DNA from: Prochlorococcus sp. scB243_496M6
Lineage (GTDB): Bacteria; Cyanobacteriota; Cyanobacteriia; PCC-6307; Cyanobiaceae
Reading direction: 5' to 3'
NCBI GenBank assembly: GCA_000635535.1
Contig: JFMF01000041.1
Span: 1 to 24,525, forward strand
DNA length: 24,525 nucleotides
Shown in pieces: positions 16,414 to 24,525 of this stretch. The translations under genes and the position numbers were made by a program. The notes beneath the pieces were generated by a model. That model saw only the letters and a program-made list of their open reading frames with translations, did not search any database and had not been told where the DNA came from. Positions within the stretch are counted from its first letter, which is position 1; each line of letters begins with the position of its first letter.

Positions 16414-16707
16414 ATGACAAAAATAACTAAAGAGGAAGTAAAAAAAGTTGCTCATTTAGCGAGATTAGAACTTAACGAGAATGAAATTAATAATCATGCA
16501 GAACAATTAGAAAAGATATTGGATTATATAAGACAACTTGAAAAAATTGATACAGATGATGTCCCCTGTACAACGAGAGCTATAGAGGTTGTAAATGTAT
16601 TTAGAAAAGACGAAAAGAAAAATTCTGATTGTAATGAAGAGCTTTTAGAATTGGGTCCATCGAGAGAAGATAAATATTTTAAAGTACCAAAAATTATTAA
16701 TGAATAA
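16414..16707 (+). CDS. gatC: Aspartyl/glutamyl-tRNA amidotransferase subunit C
   Basis: GatC is the small subunit of GatCAB, which converts Glu-tRNA(Gln) to Gln-tRNA(Gln) in organisms without a glutaminyl-tRNA synthetase of their own. The 97-residue protein starts MTKITKEEVKKVAHLARLEL, the family signature. It continues with the EQLEKILDYIRQLEKIDTDD helix, the PCTTRAIEVVNVFRKDE wrap-around segment and the FKVPKIIN tail. Full length, ATG start. It stands apart from gatA and gatB. It is divergent from the glycosylase gene and convergent with crtR (five bases between stops). Two short inverted repeats lie upstream (16342-16379). Confidence 0.95.
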   Translation: MTKITKEEVKKVAHLARLELNENEINNHAEQLEKILDYIRQLEKIDTDDVPCTTRAIEVVNVFRKDEKKNSDCNEELLELGPSREDKYFKVPKIINE

Positions 16708-16712
16708 GTTAT

Positions 16713-17732
16713 TTAGTTGCTTCCAATAAATGTTTTATTGACTATCTTTAATAAAAATTTTTTTATTTTAAAGCCAGGATATAAATTTATGATTTTTCTT
16801 ATTTTCCCCCTCCTTTTGCTATGACTCCTCACACCTATTAATAAATCATAAATAAAGTTAAAAATGTCTTCTTTACTTTCAAATATCCCAACCCTTTGAG
16901 GGGAGCCTTTTTTATCTAATAATGGCTTAGTTTTTTCATAAGCAATTTTGTATTCAAACCAAGGAATGGAAGGCCAAAGATGATGAATGAGATGATAATT
17001 TTGTCCCATTATTAATAAATTCATAAATTTGCTTGGATAAACTCGAGAATTTATCCATTTATTTCTTGATCGAAATGGTCTATGGGGTAAATAATCAAAA
17101 AATATTCCTAAAGTGACTCCAACCATTAATGCTGGACCGAACCATAAATTATAAATTAAATTCATAAAGTCAAATTTCAAACCTGCCAAGATAATTGATA
17201 TGAATATAGATCTTTCAATTCCCCATTGTAGTAATTCATATCTTCGCCAAAGTTTTCTTTGAAAGAAAAATACTTCATGATAAAAAAATCTTGGAGCAAT
17301 TAGCCAAATTGGACCAAAAGTACTGACAATATGATCTGGATCATTTTTGGGGTGATTTACGTGAATATGATGTTGTAAATGAACTCTCGTAAAAACTGGG
17401 AAGCTAAAACCTAATAGAATAGCTGAGCCATGGCCCATTGCTTGATTTATCCAAGGAACTGGATGAGCAGCTTTATGACAGGCATCATGAATAACAGTAC
17501 CTTCAATATGTAAAGCTAAAAACGCAGTGGCTACAAGTAAAGGTAAAGGCCAAACACCTCTATACCATTGCCATATACTAAGAAAAGCAAGAAAATAACC
17601 GCCAAAAAACAAACCTAATGTTGGATTCCAAAAACTTGGCGGATCTACGTAATTTTTAATCTCTTTTTGCCAATTGAATGTTTTTGAAGAATTAGAATTT
17701 TTCGTTGTATTTTTACTTGTTAAGTTTGAAAT
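16713..17732 (-). CDS. crtR: Beta-carotene hydroxylase CrtR; N-terminus upstream of first ordinary start
   Basis: CrtR is a membrane di-iron hydroxylase of the fatty-acid-desaturase type that makes zeaxanthin from beta-carotene. The histidine boxes are visible: HDACHKAAH, RVHLQHHIHVNHP and NYHLIHHLWPSIPW. Several hydrophobic segments fit a thylakoid or plasma membrane protein. The first ordinary start is TTG at 17612, yet the frame continues upstream with NYVDPPSFWNPTLG, which matches the family's N-terminal DPPxxWNPT motif, and then a polar leader. There is no ATG, GTG or TTG before the stop at 17750-17748. I give the ATT at 17732 (about 339 residues) as the likeliest start; ATA at 17741 or 17744 is also possible. 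Downstream it faces gatC. Confidence 0.85.
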   Translation of the reverse strand: MSNLTSKNTTKNSNSSKTFNWQKEIKNYVDPPSFWNPTLGLFFGGYFLAFLSIWQWYRGVWPLPLLVATAFLALHIEGTVIHDACHKAAHPVPWINQAMGHGSAILLGFSFPVFTRVHLQHHIHVNHPKNDPDHIVSTFGPIWLIAPRFFYHEVFFFQRKLWRRYELLQWGIERSIFISIILAGLKFDFMNLIYNLWFGPALMVGVTLGIFFDYLPHRPFRSRNKWINSRVYPSKFMNLLIMGQNYHLIHHLWPSIPWFEYKIAYEKTKPLLDKKGSPQRVGIFESKEDIFNFIYDLLIGVRSHSKRRGKIRKIINLYPGFKIKKFLLKIVNKTFIGSN

Positions 17733-17770
17733 CGTTTCTATTATTCTTTAAACAATATAACTAATATTTA

Positions 17771-17851
17771 AAGATGATTGCATGATCAAACATAAAAAAT
17801 TTCTTTTAAGAGATTTTTAATTTAATTTTAATGTGTCAAATTAATCATCTT
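17771..17851. repeat. Inverted repeat in the crtR / tRNA-Leu spacer
   Basis: AAGATGATT (17771-17779) and its exact complement AATCATCTT (17843-17851) enclose 63 bases. That stretch includes an 8-bp hairpin with one G-U pair (17797-17804 with 17809-17816). It lies upstream of crtR, on the far side from its coding sequence. Role unknown; chance is possible. Confidence 0.3.
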
Positions 17852-17901
17852 AAGAAAAAAAATTTTTAAAATAAACCTCTTTCAATTATTATTTTATTTA
17901 A

Positions 17902-17983
17902 GCGGTCGTGGCGGAATTGGTAGACGCGCGAGTTTTAGGTACTCGTATCTTCGGGTGTGGGAGTTCAAGTCTCCCCGACCGCA
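17902..17983 (+). tRNA. tRNA-Leu (anticodon UAG)
   Basis: Acceptor arm GCGGTCG (17902-17908) pairs with CGACCGC (17976-17982), with discriminator A at 17983. The anticodon arm is CGAGT-TTTAGGT-ACTCG, so the anticodon is TAG. The long variable arm (TATCTTCGGGTG region) is that of a class II tRNA, and the T arm contains GTTCAAGTC. The 3' CCA is not encoded. Confidence 0.97.
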
Positions 17984-18054
17984 CTTAATGAAATTCTGAT
18001 AGATAGTTTGTTTATCTTTATCAACTCTTATACTTAAATTAAGTTTTTAAATTA

Positions 18055-18504
18055 ATGAATAGTTTGATATTTTATTTGGGAACTTTTTATATTTTAGTTG
18101 GGACTATTTTTCTAACTGTACCTATAATTTATCTTGAGCTCGGCAAACCAAAAGACTTGATAAGAGCTTTTTTAAATTTATTAATAGGTTTTATATTCAT
18201 AATTAAAAATAAAACAATAGATGAATCATTTTTTGTAATTTTATTTTTTTTAACAGTACTAGTTAATTTTTATCTAGTAGAGCTTTTTTTATCTAGATGG
18301 TACCAATTGACAGATAACGAAAAGAAAAAATTAACTACCTTTTCGGAGTTTAAAAATAACTTTTCGAAAATATTAGAATCTATTAATTTGGTATTTGGTA
18401 ATTTCACGAAACCTTCAAATTTTTTTAATTTTGATATTAATAATAAAAATACAAACCAAAAAAAGTGGGTAAGAAATGATAAAAATGATAATATAAAAGT
18501 CTGA
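18055..18504 (+). CDS. Conserved membrane protein of unknown function (possibly Ycf66-like)
   Basis: A 149-residue ORF with an ATG start. There are three hydrophobic segments in the first ~80 residues: about 4-27 (FYLGTFYILVGTIFLTVPII), 38-51 (AFLNLLIGFIFIIK) and 60-77 (FFVILFFLTVLVNFYLVEL). A conserved-looking turn RWYQLTDNEKKKL follows, then a long polar, Asn/Lys-rich tail (90-149). The three-helix head plus W-QLT-EEK segment recalls the Ycf66-type proteins of cyanobacteria, but I hold that only loosely. It lies between tRNA-Leu and ileS, 121 bases before ileS. The tail composition follows the AT pressure of the genome and may vary freely. Confidence 0.75.
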   Translation: MNSLIFYLGTFYILVGTIFLTVPIIYLELGKPKDLIRAFLNLLIGFIFIIKNKTIDESFFVILFFLTVLVNFYLVELFLSRWYQLTDNEKKKLTTFSEFKNNFSKILESINLVFGNFTKPSNFFNFDINNKNTNQKKWVRNDKNDNIKV

Positions 18505-18625
18505 AATCAATTAAATTGGTTATTCGAAACATCCCCAAAAAACTCCAGGTCAATTAAGAAAGAATATAATGAAATAGATTTATTTAAATAATTCTTTTGA
18601 TCACCAATATTTCTTATATCGTCGT

Positions 18626-21532
18626 ATGAAATCTCAAAATAACAAAGAACAAAAATCAGACTTTTCTTATAAAGAAACTTTAAATTTACTAAAAACTGAC
18701 TTCTCAATGCGTGCTAACTCAGTTGTAAGAGAACCTGAGATTCAAAATTTTTGGGCTAACAATGATATTGATTTTCAATTAGGTTCAAGTAATACAGGTG
18801 AAATATTTACATTACATGATGGCCCTCCTTATGCAAATGGAGCTCTTCATATGGGTCATGCCCTAAATAAAGTTTTAAAAGACATAATCAATAAGTACAA
18901 AACCTTAAGAGGATTCAGGGTTCATTTCGTACCTGGCTGGGACTGTCATGGATTACCTATTGAATTAAAAGTTCTTCAGAATTTAAAATCTGATGAAAGA
19001 AAGAATCTTGACACTCTAAATTTAAGAAAAAAAGCTACAGAGTATGCTCATATCCAAATTAATAATCAAAAGGAGGGTTTCAAAAGGTGGGGCATATGGG
19101 GAGATTGGAATAATCCTTACTTAACTCTTAAGAAAAGTTATGAATCTGCTCAGATTGGAGTATTTGGGAAAATGTTTTTAAATGGCTACATATATAGAGG
19201 TCTTAAACCTGTACATTGGAGTCCAAGTTCAAGGACTGCACTTGCAGAAGCAGAATTAGAATATCCTGATGAACATTATTCAAAGAGTATTTACGTTTCA
19301 TTAAAAATCACTAAAATAACTGAGGAAATTCTATTAAATTTCATCCAAGAAAATCTTAATTTCAAAAAAGATTTTTTTAAAAATAATTCTTTCATAACTA
19401 TTTGGACCACTACTCCCTGGACTATACCTGCAAATGAAGCAGTTGCAGTAAATCCAAAAATAAAGTACGTTTTTGCTATCGATGAAGAGAAACGAATTTA
19501 CCTTTTTGCTAAGGATTTATCTTCTGAAATAAGTAAGAAATTTGATAAAGATTTTAAGGTGCTTTTAGAGGTTAAAGGTTCCAAATTGGAAAATATCGAA
19601 TATCAACATCCCTCTAAGAATAAAAATTGCAAAATTGTAATTGGAGGGGATTACATCACTACAGAATCAGGGACTGGCATTGTTCATACTGCGCCTGGTC
19701 ATGGGATAGATGATTTTAATGTGGGTCAAAAATATGATTTACCAATAACATGTGTCGTTGATGAAAAAGGTAACTTAAATGAATATTCTGGTCAATTTAA
19801 AGGATCAAATGTCCTGAAAGATGCAAACGATTTAATTATTGAACATTTAAAAGCTAATAATTTGCTTCTATTACAAGAAAATTATAAGCATAGATATCCG
19901 TATGATTGGAGAACGAAAAAACCAACTATTTTTAGGGCAACAGAACAGTGGTTTGCATCTGTAAATGGCTTTAGATCATCTGCATTAAAGGCAATCGAAG
20001 AGGTTAAATGGATGCCAGAGACTGGAAAGAAAAGAATTTATTCTATGGTTGTTGGTAGAGGAGATTGGTGTATTTCTAGACAAAGGTCATGGGGAGTACC
20101 TATTCCAGTTTTTTATAAAAAAAATGGTAACGACATTCTCCTTAATAAAGAGATAATTAATCATATTCAAGAACTTTTTAGTGAACATGGAGCAGATATT
20201 TGGTGGGATTGGGATGTTAAGAATCTTTTGCCAGAAAATTATGCAAAAGAATCGGATCTATGGAAAAAAGGAACAGATACTATGGATGTTTGGTTCGATT
20301 CAGGATCTAGCTGGGCCGCAGTATGTGAACTAAGAAGTGAATTAAAGTATCCAGCAGATCTTTATTTAGAGGGATCAGATCAACATCGAGGATGGTTCCA
20401 GTCTTCTTTGCTAACATCTGTTGCAGTCAATAATAAACCTCCGTATAAGAAAGTTTTAACCCATGGTTTTGCACTTGATGAAAACGGAAGAAAAATGAGC
20501 AAATCTTTAGGAAATGTTGTTGATCCAAATATAATTATTAATGGAGGTAATAATAAAAAAACTGACCCAGCTTATGGTGCTGATGTTTTAAGGTTATGGG
20601 TAAGTTCTGTAGATTATTCAGTAGATGTTCCAATTGGTTCAAATATACTTAAGCAACTTTCAGACGTTTATAGAAAAGTTCGTAATACTGCAAGATATCT
20701 TCTAGGTAATATTCATGATTATGATCCTAAAATTGATAGTTTTGAAATTGATCAATTGCCTCTCATAGATCAATGGATGTTAGGCAGATTAGTTGAAGTT
20801 ACAGATCAAATATCAAACGCTTATGAAAATTATGAATTTTCAAAATTTTTTCAAATCTTGCAAAGTTTTTGCGTCGTAGATCTATCAAATTTTTATTTGG
20901 ATATTGCGAAGGACAGGTTATATGTAAGTTCTAAATCACAATTTAGGAGAAGATCTTGTCAATTCGTCATGTCAAAAGTTGTTGAAAATTTAGCAGTACT
21001 TATTTCTCCAGTGCTTTGTCATATGGCTGAAGATATTTGGCAAAATATTCCATATTCAACTAAAGAAAAATCAGTCTTTCAAAGAGGATGGCCAATATTT
21101 TCGCAGTCATGGAAAAATCAAATACTGAATGAGCACATTGCAAATTTAAGAAATTTGAGAGTTGAAATTAACAAGGCTATTGAAGGATGTAGGAACAAAC
21201 AAATAATTGGAGCAGCTTTAGAAACTGAAGTTAATTATTTACCTGAAGATAAAGCTTTAAAAGATTCACTTACTTGGCTAAAAGAATTTGGCAATCAAGA
21301 TGTAGATTTATTTAGGGATTGGCTTATAGTATCAAACTTCCAAGTGGTATCGGATTTGGTTGAGAATGCTCTGATTATTGACAAAAATGCACTTGGGAAA
21401 ATTCAAATCAATAAAGCTCAAGGTCAAAAATGTGATAGATGTTGGCATTATCAAAAAGAAACTTTTAATGGAATCCAAAATACAAAATTATGTAAAAGAT
21501 GTTCTAATATTATTAATTTTGAATTGATTTAA
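18626..21532 (+). CDS. ileS: Isoleucyl-tRNA synthetase
   Basis: A class Ia synthetase charging tRNA(Ile), 968 residues. The HIGH-type motif is HMGH at 75-78, within [20 protein letters not shown]. The editing domain has [16 protein letters not shown] and [24 protein letters not shown] and the KMSKS motif ([10 protein letters not shown], near residue 625) complete the catalytic core. At the C-terminus a four-cysteine zinc site (CDRCW ... CKRCSN, about 935-957) marks the bacterial-type enzyme. The ATG start gives the usual [15 protein letters not shown] beginning about 14 residues in. Its TAA overlaps the TAA of the facing gene in a shared TTAA. Confidence 0.98.
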   Translation: MKSQNNKEQKSDFSYKETLNLLKTDFSMRANSVVREPEIQNFWANNDIDFQLGSSNTGEIFTLHDGPPYANGALHMGHALNKVLKDIINKYKTLRGFRVHFVPGWDCHGLPIELKVLQNLKSDERKNLDTLNLRKKATEYAHIQINNQKEGFKRWGIWGDWNNPYLTLKKSYESAQIGVFGKMFLNGYIYRGLKPVHWSPSSRTALAEAELEYPDEHYSKSIYVSLKITKITEEILLNFIQENLNFKKDFFKNNSFITIWTTTPWTIPANEAVAVNPKIKYVFAIDEEKRIYLFAKDLSSEISKKFDKDFKVLLEVKGSKLENIEYQHPSKNKNCKIVIGGDYITTESGTGIVHTAPGHGIDDFNVGQKYDLPITCVVDEKGNLNEYSGQFKGSNVLKDANDLIIEHLKANNLLLLQENYKHRYPYDWRTKKPTIFRATEQWFASVNGFRSSALKAIEEVKWMPETGKKRIYSMVVGRGDWCISRQRSWGVPIPVFYKKNGNDILLNKEIINHIQELFSEHGADIWWDWDVKNLLPENYAKESDLWKKGTDTMDVWFDSGSSWAAVCELRSELKYPADLYLEGSDQHRGWFQSSLLTSVAVNNKPPYKKVLTHGFALDENGRKMSKSLGNVVDPNIIINGGNNKKTDPAYGADVLRLWVSSVDYSVDVPIGSNILKQLSDVYRKVRNTARYLLGNIHDYDPKIDSFEIDQLPLIDQWMLGRLVEVTDQISNAYENYEFSKFFQILQSFCVVDLSNFYLDIAKDRLYVSSKSQFRRRSCQFVMSKVVENLAVLISPVLCHMAEDIWQNIPYSTKEKSVFQRGWPIFSQSWKNQILNEHIANLRNLRVEINKAIEGCRNKQIIGAALETEVNYLPEDKALKDSLTWLKEFGNQDVDLFRDWLIVSNFQVVSDLVENALIIDKNALGKIQINKAQGQKCDRCWHYQKETFNGIQNTKLCKRCSNIINFELI

Positions 21533-21864
21533 ATCCAGTTTTTTTGATTCAAAAAGAAAACTGAGTTTTGATTTTCTTTTATAAAATTTTCTTCTGTTTC
21601 TGTTAACGGTGCTTTATAAAGTTTAAAGTTTGTAATTATATAAGTAAGTGATATTACTTTTTTTTCTGAATCCATTTCAATTGGATGAGTTGTTGAGCTA
21701 CTGTAACCTCTGAAAATAAGTATTTCTAATTTTTCTTTTTGATTGTCTTTTAGAATGTATCCTTCTAGTTTAAGTATCCTATCAGGTATCTCGGAACTTA
21801 TTTTTTCAAGGTTATTTATTAGATCAATTTTTTCCATTTTCTGAGAAGCAGGAGTTTCTTCCAT
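21529..21864 (-). CDS. Conserved cyanobacterial protein of unknown function (DUF7734-like)
   Basis: A 111-residue soluble protein. The most distinctive part is [20 protein letters not shown] followed by [15 protein letters not shown], a pattern (FRG-SSS--HP) that I associate with a small cyanobacterial and plant family (DUF7734), recalled rather than checked. No catalytic motif is obvious. Starts are possible at ATG 21864 and ATG 21837; the second would drop nine residues. Either one lies inside the end of the upstream DUF3177-like gene (41 or 14 bases of overlap), which points to coupled translation. The stop overlaps the ileS stop on the other strand. Confidence 0.8.
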   Translation of the reverse strand: MEETPASQKMEKIDLINNLEKISSEIPDRILKLEGYILKDNQKEKLEILIFRGYSSSTTHPIEMDSEKKVISLTYIITNFKLYKAPLTETEENFIKENQNSVFFLNQKNWI

Positions 21865-22447
21865 TTTTAGGTAATCTGATTATTGACCATTGAGTAAGGC
21901 CTAAAACATAGATTAATAATGCAAATAATCCCAAGAATTTTGATATCGGCTGGGTAAAGTTAGCTCCAAAGAAAAAATTAAATAAATTTTTTATAATAGT
22001 ATATAAATTTGAAGAAGGCTGAAGCCATAATGCACACTCATCTGAATTAATAAAAGAAAAGCAGTTGAAGTTTTGTAAACTCTGAATAAAGAAATTGAGA
22101 GATATAAAAGTTATCGCCCATCTCCATATTTTTGTCGTTGTGGTAAGGGAGTAAGAAAAATCATATTCTCTTAATTCATCATTAATATCGTTCCAAAACC
22201 AAACTGAAACTGTCATTAATAATGTTGAAATATTTGTTATCAAAAGAGCATAATTATACCTTCCTATTAAAAGTAGAAGGCTTATAAAAAATAAAAGGGA
22301 TACTTTCCAATAAATTGATAAAAGTTTAATAACTGCTTTATTTCTTTTTTTAATTGACCAGAAGGATAGAGTAACAGGAATCCCAATAAGGAAAATTATT
22401 GAAAGTTGAAAGGATAGCCAAATAGAAAGTTGATTAAAAACGTTCAA
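21824..22447 (-). CDS. DUF3177-like integral membrane protein
   Basis: A 207-residue very hydrophobic protein with five likely membrane segments, at about residues 8-28, 45-61, 65-83, 109-124 and 165-185. The order of segments and the central VWFWNDINDELREYDFS region fit my memory of the cyanobacterial DUF3177 family. No function is known to me. The start is TTG at 22447, since no ATG or GTG occurs before the upstream in-frame stop at about 22475. A purine stretch (AAAGAAAAAG) sits just upstream. It overlaps the downstream DUF7734-like gene and is divergent from trmB. Confidence 0.8.
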   Translation of the reverse strand: MNVFNQLSIWLSFQLSIIFLIGIPVTLSFWSIKKRNKAVIKLLSIYWKVSLLFFISLLLLIGRYNYALLITNISTLLMTVSVWFWNDINDELREYDFSYSLTTTTKIWRWAITFISLNFFIQSLQNFNCFSFINSDECALWLQPSSNLYTIIKNLFNFFFGANFTQPISKFLGLFALLIYVLGLTQWSIIRLPKNGRNSCFSENGKN

Positions 22448-22567
22448 AACTTTTTCTTTATTTACACATAATAATTAAACATCAAACTGTTACTTTTGAA
22501 CTTACTATTGTCATAGTTATGAATATTATGCATCCTTATATTATTGCATAGGAATATTGATAATTGT

Positions 22568-23197
22568 ATGAGACAGCATGTTAATCCCCTAAGCAGAAAT
22601 TTCAATCAAATTGATAAAATACCTTCTTTAAGCGAAATGTTTAGTGATTCTAAATCGAATCTTCATTTGGATATAGGGTGTGCTGCTGGTGAGTTTCTAT
22701 TTGATTTAGCTTTAGTTAATACCAGTTGGAATTATATAGGAATTGAAATCCGTGAGAAATTAGTCAAAAATGCTAAATTAAAAGTGATTGAAAGAGAAAT
22801 CAAAAATCTATATTTTATATTTGGCAATGCAAATAATATTTTGAATGATGTTCAAAGTAAATTTATTGTCAAAAATCTAAAAAGTATTTCTTTTAATTTT
22901 CCTGATCCATGGTTTAAAAAAAGACATTATAAAAGGCGTGTAATTCAGCCAGAATTTATTAACATTCTCTCAAACTCATTGCAAAAAGGGACCTTAATTT
23001 TTATAAAAACTGATGTAAAGGATTTATTCGATTATATGGATTACACCATATCAAGTAATTTTTATTTTAAAACAATAGATAAAAAAGATTTTAATTATTC
23101 CGAAAGTTTTAATCCATATAAAGTTAAAACTAATAGGGAAAAATATGTGATTTTTAACCAACTTGATATTTTTGAAAGGATTTATATAAAAATTTGA
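22568..23197 (+). CDS. trmB: tRNA (guanine-N7-)-methyltransferase
   Basis: TrmB methylates G46 in the tRNA variable loop using S-adenosylmethionine. The SAM site [17 protein letters not shown] is at about residues 35-51, followed by [12 protein letters not shown]. The family motif [20 protein letters not shown] and FIKTDV are present further on. The family consensus LDIGCGKG reads CAAG here. I chose the ATG at 22568 (209 residues, [12 protein letters not shown]) because it gives the family's usual beginning; a TTG at 22544 would add eight residues. It ends seven bases before the facing glmM stop, without a terminator. Confidence 0.93.
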   Translation: MRQHVNPLSRNFNQIDKIPSLSEMFSDSKSNLHLDIGCAAGEFLFDLALVNTSWNYIGIEIREKLVKNAKLKVIEREIKNLYFIFGNANNILNDVQSKFIVKNLKSISFNFPDPWFKKRHYKRRVIQPEFINILSNSLQKGTLIFIKTDVKDLFDYMDYTISSNFYFKTIDKKDFNYSESFNPYKVKTNREKYVIFNQLDIFERIYIKI

Positions 23198-23204
23198 TTA
23201 ATCA

Positions 23205-24525
23205 TTAATTTGTTATTTTATCAATTTCTAAAAAGAGTTTGTTTGTTATTTCGCTTGATAAAGCATGAACTTTCTCATGATTTTTGGCCTCAACTAGTAC
23301 TCTCATAACGGGTTCTGTGCCGCTAGGCCTTATATAAACTCTACAATTATCCGAATATATTTTCTGAAAAAAGGCTATAGTTTGAGTAATCAAGATTTTG
23401 GTTTCAGGATTTAATTTATTAATATTAAAATCTAGTTTGATATTACTTAATTTTTGAGGATATGGTTCGAAACTACTCTTTAGCCAATCATTTAAACTAA
23501 TATTTTTCTTTTTACAAAATTTAGAAATTTGAAGTGCAGTCAATATCCCATCTCCAGAAAAGTTGTTAATTTTTGAAAGTATATGACCTGACTGCTCACC
23601 ACCTAAAACTGCTCCTTTTTCTTTAATTGCATCATGTACATGTTTATCTCCTACATCAGTTCTATGTAAAATTCCTCCAATTTTCTTCCAGGCCTTTTCA
23701 AAACCTAAGTTTGCCATTTGCGTTGAAATTAATAAATTATTTGTGAGAATTTTTTGTTCCATAAGTTCTCTTCCCCAAAGAAAAAGAATGTGATCTCCAT
23801 CCAAAACATTGCCTTTTGAATCTATTCCAATTACTCTATCGGCATCCCCATCGAAGCTAAAACCCATATCTGCAGGATTCTCTCTCAATGCCTTTTTTAA
23901 TGGCCCGAGGTTAGTAGAACCACAATTCATATTAATTTTCAACCCATTTTGAGAGTTATTGATAACTCTTACATCAGCACCAAGAGACTGAAAAATGTTT
24001 TTTGCACATGTTGCCGCTGATCCATAGCATGTGTCTAATATTATTTTCAACCCGCTTAGATTTTCTCCATCCAATGTTTGGATTAGGCTTTTGATATAAA
24101 TATCGATAAGATCTTTATTTGTATTTTTGGGGATCAGTTTTCTAGGAACTGAGATATTGTAATTTGACTCTTCAATTAATTTTTGAATTTTATTTTCAAA
24201 ATTTTTGGTAATTTTTTGACCATTATGATCAAAAATTTTTATGCCATTATATTCTGGCGGATTATGACTGGCAGATATCATGATCCCACTACTCAGCTTC
24301 TCTTTTTTGATTAAAAAAGGTATAGCTGGGGTAGGGCATATTCCAAGATTTATAAATTTTTTACCACTATCGTTTATACCCTGAGTTATTGCTTGAAGAA
24401 GAATATCTCCACTAATTCTTGTATCCCTTCCAATTATTATTGGGCTTTCATTCTCTAAGCTCGAACCAAGAGCATATCCTACTTTGTAGGCCAGTGAATA
24501 GGTTATCTCTTCATTAAATCTTCCT
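23205..24525 (-). CDS. glmM: Phosphoglucosamine mutase (5' end outside window)
   Basis: Converts glucosamine-6-phosphate to glucosamine-1-phosphate for UDP-GlcNAc, peptidoglycan and LPS. The frame is open to the window end and the N-terminal residues are missing. Visible from the left of the protein: GRDTRISGD, the phosphoserine loop [16 protein letters not shown] (around 24257-24210), the metal-binding DGDADR, the sugar-binding GGEQSGH and the phosphate-binding [11 protein letters not shown] near the C-terminus. An internal ATG at 24281 is not the start, because strongly conserved sequence continues upstream of it. The GGEQSGH loop and the overall pattern favour GlmM over phosphoglucomutase or phosphomannomutase. 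Confidence 0.93.
   Translation of the reverse strand, partial: GRFNEEITYSLAYKVGYALGSSLENESPIIIGRDTRISGDILLQAITQGINDSGKKFINLGICPTPAIPFLIKKEKLSSGIMISASHNPPEYNGIKIFDHNGQKITKNFENKIQKLIEESNYNISVPRKLIPKNTNKDLIDIYIKSLIQTLDGENLSGLKIILDTCYGSAATCAKNIFQSLGADVRVINNSQNGLKINMNCGSTNLGPLKKALRENPADMGFSFDGDADRVIGIDSKGNVLDGDHILFLWGRELMEQKILTNNLLISTQMANLGFEKAWKKIGGILHRTDVGDKHVHDAIKEKGAVLGGEQSGHILSKINNFSGDGILTALQISKFCKKKNISLNDWLKSSFEPYPQKLSNIKLDFNINKLNPETKILITQTIAFFQKIYSDNCRVYIRPSGTEPVMRVLVEAKNHEKVHALSSEITNKLFLEIDKITN

Noticed and set aside
16824..16834. A Yfr1 sRNA gene itself on the plus strand inside crtR, because the conserved 11-nt core is there.
   Set aside because: The flanks lack the 5' stem-loop and the 3' terminator hairpin with U-tract expected of Yfr1, and the stretch is ordinary crtR coding sequence. 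Only the complementary (target) reading is kept as a finding.
18507..18707. A 66-residue minus-strand frame between the membrane protein gene and ileS.
   Set aside because: It overlaps the conserved start of ileS, and its protein is Phe/Leu/Tyr-rich in the way of chance AT-rich translation.
1..24525. A hidden defence system, prophage, genomic island or CRISPR array.
   Set aside because: All sizeable frames match housekeeping, photosynthesis or small cyanobacterial families. There are no direct-repeat arrays, integrases, transposases or attachment-site duplications, and the tRNA-Leu has no integrase next to it.

Overview
The window is about 24.5 kb of a very AT-rich, tightly packed cyanobacterial chromosome. 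I infer a marine Prochlorococcus of the high-light type. The reasons are the PSII genes psbA and psbO, CP12, CrtR and GatC, small cyanobacteria-only proteins, short spacers, and a neighbourhood (psbA-aroC-eda-ftsH-sat-psbO-coaBC) that I recall from that genus. I see no phage, transposon, CRISPR array or defence locus. This looks like core genome, so I do not claim a new multi-gene system; the interest is in hidden gene ends, small ORFs and RNA-level signals.

Layout. 1-2523 (+): the 3' end of mutS2, obgE and a 60-aa unknown gene, closed by a terminator that also suits the facing cp12. 2594-3883 (-): cp12 and a glutathionyl-hydroquinone-reductase-like GST, divergent from an aspartoacylase (3907-4812, +). 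4813-5247: a spacer with a probable 42-aa gene on the minus strand and the psbA promoter and leader. 5248-7536 (+): psbA with a strong terminator, then aroC. 7571-12160 (-): read in transcription order psbO (terminator), sat, ftsH, eda. 12379-13846 (-): a DUF2555-like gene overlapping coaBC. 14064-14617 (+): a 66-aa unknown gene and a Ycf20-like gene. 14620-16245 (-): an alkyladenine glycosylase followed by pyrB. 16414-16707 (+): gatC. 16713-17732 (-): crtR. 17902-21532 (+): tRNA-Leu(UAG), a membrane protein and ileS. 21529-22447 (-): two cyanobacterial unknowns. 22568-23197 (+): trmB. 23205-24525 (-): glmM, cut by the window end.

Functionally this is a mix of photosynthesis (D1, PsbO, FtsH as probable D1-repair protease, CrtR for zeaxanthin), carbon metabolism (CP12, Eda), sulfate activation (Sat), shikimate, pyrimidine, CoA and cell-wall precursor synthesis, and translation (IleS, GatC, TrmB, tRNA-Leu, Obg). 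Strong hairpin/U-tract terminators are seen only after psbA, after psbO and between the 60-aa gene and cp12. Most other facing gene pairs end within a few bases of each other with no terminator.

Most worth a second look: (1) the DNA glycosylase frame extends 60 codons upstream of its first ordinary start codon and carries the catalytic VETEAY motif there, with an in-frame TGA still further upstream; (2) crtR likewise codes upstream of its first ordinary start codon, implying an AUU or AUA start; (3) the crtR mRNA carries an exact 11-nt complement of the conserved core of the sRNA Yfr1, in the loop of an 11-bp inverted repeat; (4) an unannotated-looking 42-aa ORF lies upstream of psbA; (5) the psbA leader has two hairpins, one of them terminator-like.
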